Positions 61,387 to 64,000 of a DNA stretch of 64,000 bases are shown one piece after another. This stretch comes from Paucidesulfovibrio sp036541255 (GTDB taxonomy: Bacteria; Desulfobacterota; Desulfovibrionia; Desulfovibrionales; Desulfovibrionaceae). Position numbers and translations under genes: made by a program. The notes under the pieces are model-generated. The model saw only the letters and a list, made by a program, of their open reading frames with translations. It made no database searches and was not told the origin of the DNA. Position 1 is the first letter of the stretch. Each line of letters begins with the position of its first letter. The stretch spans positions 18,812-82,811 of the forward strand of contig JAZHDD010000022.1 of the NCBI GenBank assembly GCA_036541255.1, written 5' to 3'.

Positions 61387-62259
61387 TTACCTCACCGGAT
61401 CAATGCGCATGCTGAAATCCGAAGCCGGGGCGGAGTGCGTCAGGCGACCCACGGAAATGAAATCCGGGCCGAGTTCGGCCAACTCGCGGATATTGTCCAG
61501 ACTGACGCCGCCGGAAATTTCGCTTTCAATGTTTTCAGGTATGACGGACAGGGCTTCTCGAATCTGGTCCGGTCCCATATTGTCGAGCATGATGCGTTCC
61601 ACTCCGCATTTTACGGCCTCGTGCACTTCGGCAAGAGTTCGGCATTCCACCTCGATGGGCGGGCAGGGCGAATACGCGCTACGGAGCAGTTCCACGGCCG
61701 GGGTAATTCCTCCTGCCCGATCAATGTGGTTGTCCTTGAGCATACACATTTCGACCAGATTGAGGCGGTGGTTCATACCGCCTCCGCAGAGCACGGCATA
61801 TTTTTCAGGGTAACGCAGGCCTGGCAATGTCTTGCGGGTGTCGAGCAGCCGTGTTTTGGTGCCTTGCAGCGCTGCAACATATTGCGATGTCAGTTCGGCG
61901 ATGCCAGAAAGGTGGCAGAGAAAATTGAGGATGATCCGTTCGGCTTTGAGCAGCTTCACGGCTGGGCCTTGTATGGAGGCCACCAGTGTGCCGGGCGAGA
62001 CCCGCTCTCCATCATCCACGTTGAGGTGCCATTGGCAGTCCTTGCTTTCCCCAAACTCCAGGACCAGGGGCAGGATGGGCAGACCGGCCACCACTGTGGA
62101 CTGTTTGGCCACGATGTATGCCTGGGCCTGTTCGGCTGGTTCGAATACTCCTTCCGACGTCAGATCCGGACCATCTTCGGACAAGGCCATTCGAATGGAG
62201 GCCAGCAGAAATAACCGGGATTCTTTTTCGAAAAATGTCTCAAAAAGATTTGCTTTCAT
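61387..62259 (-). CDS. nadC: Nicotinate-nucleotide pyrophosphorylase (carboxylating)
   Basis: 290 residues. TRKTLPGLRYPEKYAVLCGGGMNHR is present as a continuous block, followed by MLKDNHI and VECRTLAEVHEAV: the quinolinate and PRPP site of NadC. It makes nicotinate mononucleotide from quinolinate. The first gene of the de novo NAD operon; no obvious operator is visible upstream. Confidence 0.95.
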   Translation of the reverse strand: MKANLFETFFEKESRLFLLASIRMALSEDGPDLTSEGVFEPAEQAQAYIVAKQSTVVAGLPILPLVLEFGESKDCQWHLNVDDGERVSPGTLVASIQGPAVKLLKAERIILNFLCHLSGIAELTSQYVAALQGTKTRLLDTRKTLPGLRYPEKYAVLCGGGMNHRLNLVEMCMLKDNHIDRAGGITPAVELLRSAYSPCPPIEVECRTLAEVHEAVKCGVERIMLDNMGPDQIREALSVIPENIESEISGGVSLDNIRELAELGPDFISVGRLTHSAPASDFSMRIDPVR

Positions 62260-62383
62260 ATTGTGGCGAAGAGGTTAAAGGTTGATTGAATCTGGGTCCC
62301 TACGCGCCGGGATCATTTTCGTCAAGGCAAGGCGGGCTGCGCTTTTCCGGGTGTTTTCATGTCGCTTGCGGCTGTGGGACTCT

Positions 62384-62412
62384 TTGACGTTACAGGACTT
62401 TTAAGCTAGAGA
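62384..62412 (+). promoter_or_regulatory. Promoter candidate directly before mgtE
   Basis: TTGACG (62384-62389), 17 nt, TAGAGA (62407-62412). The +1 would fall at or next to the ATG at 62419, giving a leaderless message unless a later start is used. Confidence 0.45.
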
Positions 62413-62418
62413 CCGCCC

Positions 62419-63777
62419 ATGACCACGGACAAGACTTCTCAAGACCAAGAGCGTGAACTCCTCCAGGAGCAGATGCCGCTCGCCGGTTTCGCAGGAGCAG
62501 ATGCCGCCGGGATGGAGGAAACACACCCCGCCGACGCCGCCGAGCACATCGAACGGCTGGACATCGCCGAACAGGTCAAATTCGTCAAACAGCTGCCCAT
62601 CAAGGATGCGGCGGACTCCATCGCGGAGATGGACCGTCACGACCAGCAGTCTCTTTTCCAGAATCTGAACCACGGGTTCGCGGCCAAGATCCTGGAGCAA
62701 ATGGCTCCTGACGACGCTACCGACATTCTTGAAAGCCTCGATGAAGAGCATCGTAAAGCTTTGCTCCGCCGCGTCAAGGCCAAGGAGCGGGCTGAACTTC
62801 GCAATCTGTTGACGTTCCACCCGGATTCCGCGGGTGGGGCCATGAATACCGAACTGGTCATCCTGAACCAGAACCTTACCGTGGATCAGGCCATCACCAA
62901 GATGCGCGACGAGGTCGAGGATAAGGAGATTCCGTATTACGCCTATCTTGTGGACGAAGCGGGGCGACTTACCGGCGTGGTGTCCCTGCGCGACATGCTT
63001 GTGGCTCGGCATGGCAAGCTTTTACAGGAATTGATCAAGAGCCAGAATCTCGTTTCCGTGACCTATGACACCGACCGGGAAGAAGTGGCCCGGCTCATCG
63101 GTCACTATAACCTGCTGGCCATGCCCGTCGTGGATTTCGGTAATCGCATGCTTGGCGTAGTCACGGTTGACGACGTCATCGACATCATTCAGCAGGAAGC
63201 CTCCGAAGACATGCAGGCCATGGTTGGCGCGGGCGCGGACGAAACCACTGATTCCCCTGTGCTTTATTCCGTAAAGAAACGCCTGCCGTGGTTGTTCATC
63301 AATGTCCTCAACTCAGCTGTCTCGGCATTTGTGGTCCATCTTTTTGAGGGTTCCATTGCTCAAATGGCCGTTCTGGCCGTACTCATGCCCATTGTGGCCA
63401 ACCAGGCCGGCAATACCGGGCAGCAGGCTTTGGCCGTGATGATCCGGCAGTTGGCCACGGAACGCTTTGACCGCAAGCGTTCCTGGATTGCCGTTTTACG
63501 CGAACTGCGCATCGGCATGATCAACGGATTCTTCATCTGCCTGCTGGTTTGGGCTGCTGTCTGGGGTCTTACCGGCCACCTTATGCTGGCCGCGGTCATG
63601 ACTGCGGCCTTGGCAATAGATATTGTGATCGGCGCTTTTGCCGGAGCGTCCATTCCGTTGATATTGCGCGAGATCGGACGTGATCCGGCCCAGGCTTCCT
63701 CCATATTCCTGACAGCCATAACAGATTCCGTGGGATTCCTGAGCCTGCTCGGCTTGGCTTGGTTGGTACTGCTCTAA
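62419..63777 (+). CDS. mgtE: Magnesium transporter MgtE
   Basis: 452 residues. N-terminal helical Mg-sensing domain, two CBS motifs (about residues 145-265, with LTGVVSLRDMLVA and VVTVDDVIDIIQQE) and a five-helix membrane domain with PIVANQAGNTGQQALAV, the pore signature. It moves Mg2+ into the cytoplasm, gated by cytosolic Mg2+. The ATG at 62419 has no Shine-Dalgarno; an in-frame ATG at 62473 preceded by CCAGGAGCAG is an alternative start that would remove 18 residues. Confidence 0.94.
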   Translation: MTTDKTSQDQERELLQEQMPLAGFAGADAAGMEETHPADAAEHIERLDIAEQVKFVKQLPIKDAADSIAEMDRHDQQSLFQNLNHGFAAKILEQMAPDDATDILESLDEEHRKALLRRVKAKERAELRNLLTFHPDSAGGAMNTELVILNQNLTVDQAITKMRDEVEDKEIPYYAYLVDEAGRLTGVVSLRDMLVARHGKLLQELIKSQNLVSVTYDTDREEVARLIGHYNLLAMPVVDFGNRMLGVVTVDDVIDIIQQEASEDMQAMVGAGADETTDSPVLYSVKKRLPWLFINVLNSAVSAFVVHLFEGSIAQMAVLAVLMPIVANQAGNTGQQALAVMIRQLATERFDRKRSWIAVLRELRIGMINGFFICLLVWAAVWGLTGHLMLAAVMTAALAIDIVIGAFAGASIPLILREIGRDPAQASSIFLTAITDSVGFLSLLGLAWLVLL

Positions 63778-63793
63778 TCCCCTGATCGACAAA

Positions 63794-63827
63794 TAAAAAA
63801 GCCGCTTTCCAGCAAGGAAAAGCGGCT
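63794..63827. terminator. Terminator between mgtE and cheZ
   Basis: AGCCGCTTTCC / GGAAAAGCGGCT (63800-63810 and 63816-63827, one bulge), with A-run on the left and a T-rich stretch on the right; it serves both converging genes. Confidence 0.7.
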
Positions 63828-63849
63828 GATGTTTTGTTTTTGATCCGCG

Positions 63850-64000
63850 CTACAGTCCGAACTGGGCCAGCAGGTCGTCCACGTTCTGTTGATCCACTTC
63901 CATGGTGGGCCCTTGCAGCTTTGTGGTCTGCACCTTGACCTCTTCCTCAATCTGTTCCAGGGCCTTGTTGGGCGCTTCCTTGCGAGTCTTGATCATCAGG
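63850..64000 (-). CDS. cheZ: Chemotaxis phosphatase CheZ, C-terminal end only
   Basis: The last 49 codons are visible; the rest lies beyond position 64000. The tail ends QNVDDLLAQFGL, matching the CheY-binding C-terminal peptide of CheZ (E. coli ends DQVDDLLDSLGF), with a hydrophilic linker before it (IEEEVKVQTTKLQGPTMEVD). CheZ dephosphorylates CheY-P. The call rests on this short tail. Confidence 0.6.
   Translation of the reverse strand, partial: LMIKTRKEAPNKALEQIEEEVKVQTTKLQGPTMEVDQQNVDDLLAQFGL

Noticed and set aside
62260..62418. Magnesium riboswitch before mgtE
   Set aside because: The gap is only 159 nt, the promoter is at its end, and no M-box-like pairing is visible.

Overview
The window is a gene-dense chromosomal piece of about 58% GC by eye. 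It most likely comes from a Desulfovibrio-type sulfate reducer (Desulfovibrionales, Desulfobacterota). That placement is inference from gene content: a small assimilatory-type sulfite reductase (52877-53530), an HcpR-like Crp/Fnr regulator with no cysteine (48769-49452), a ferredoxin-thioredoxin-reductase catalytic chain, CimA for isoleucine synthesis, folate-dependent TrmFO, and many multihaem or iron-sulfur proteins. I see no rRNA, tRNA, CRISPR array, insertion sequence or plasmid origin, and no gene-free stretch longer than 300 bases.

Layout. 1-4636 (minus): MATE exporter, DUF2156 protein, phosphodiesterase and a UvrD-type helicase (cut by the window edge), closely packed or overlapping. 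4788-9245: a ModE-type DNA-binding protein convergent with an ECF (CbiQ/CbiO) transporter, then an HD protein and an orphan pair of peptide-ABC ATPases. 9296-14508 (plus): trmFO and potABCD. 14614-18800: an rRNA-type methyltransferase, an FTR-like/glutaredoxin pair and an amino-acid ABC importer lacking its ATPase. 18952-25550: tmk, an HD/OB nuclease, surE, gap, a phage CII-like regulator and a GH57/DUF3536 protein. 25543-32846 (minus): a tight operon pdxJ-acpS-nnr-CBS-tsaE-lysC-cimA-MBL hydrolase. 33040-48703 (plus): ugd, a chemoreceptor with cheW, then mfd, two SurA-like chaperones, rodZ, recO, glyQS and rpsT. 55811-63777: trkAH, nadCAB (minus) and mgtE. The far edge holds the last codons of cheZ (minus).

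The most interesting part is 48769-55628. A cysteine-free Crp/Fnr regulator whose recognition helix has the FNR-type E-T-x-S-R signature sits beside three matching sites (TTGAY-N4-GTCAR). These lie before a truncated sulfite-reductase-like ferredoxin plus NapH-like membrane polyferredoxin, before a FrdX-type ferredoxin-cupin-sulfite reductase set, and before a divergent haoC-haoA pair (NapC/NrfH-type tetrahaem quinol dehydrogenase plus octahaem hydroxylamine-oxidoreductase-like cytochrome). I read this as a nitrogen-oxide response regulon that reduces nitrite, NO or hydroxylamine with HaoCA instead of NrfHA, and that carries an uncharacterised cytoplasm-membrane electron-transfer module. The usual partner hcp is not in the window.

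Most housekeeping transcription units end in strong hairpin terminators, several of them symmetrical and placed between convergent genes. Where a gene start was revised, the reason (Shine-Dalgarno match, family N-terminus, coupling to the upstream gene) is given in its entry.
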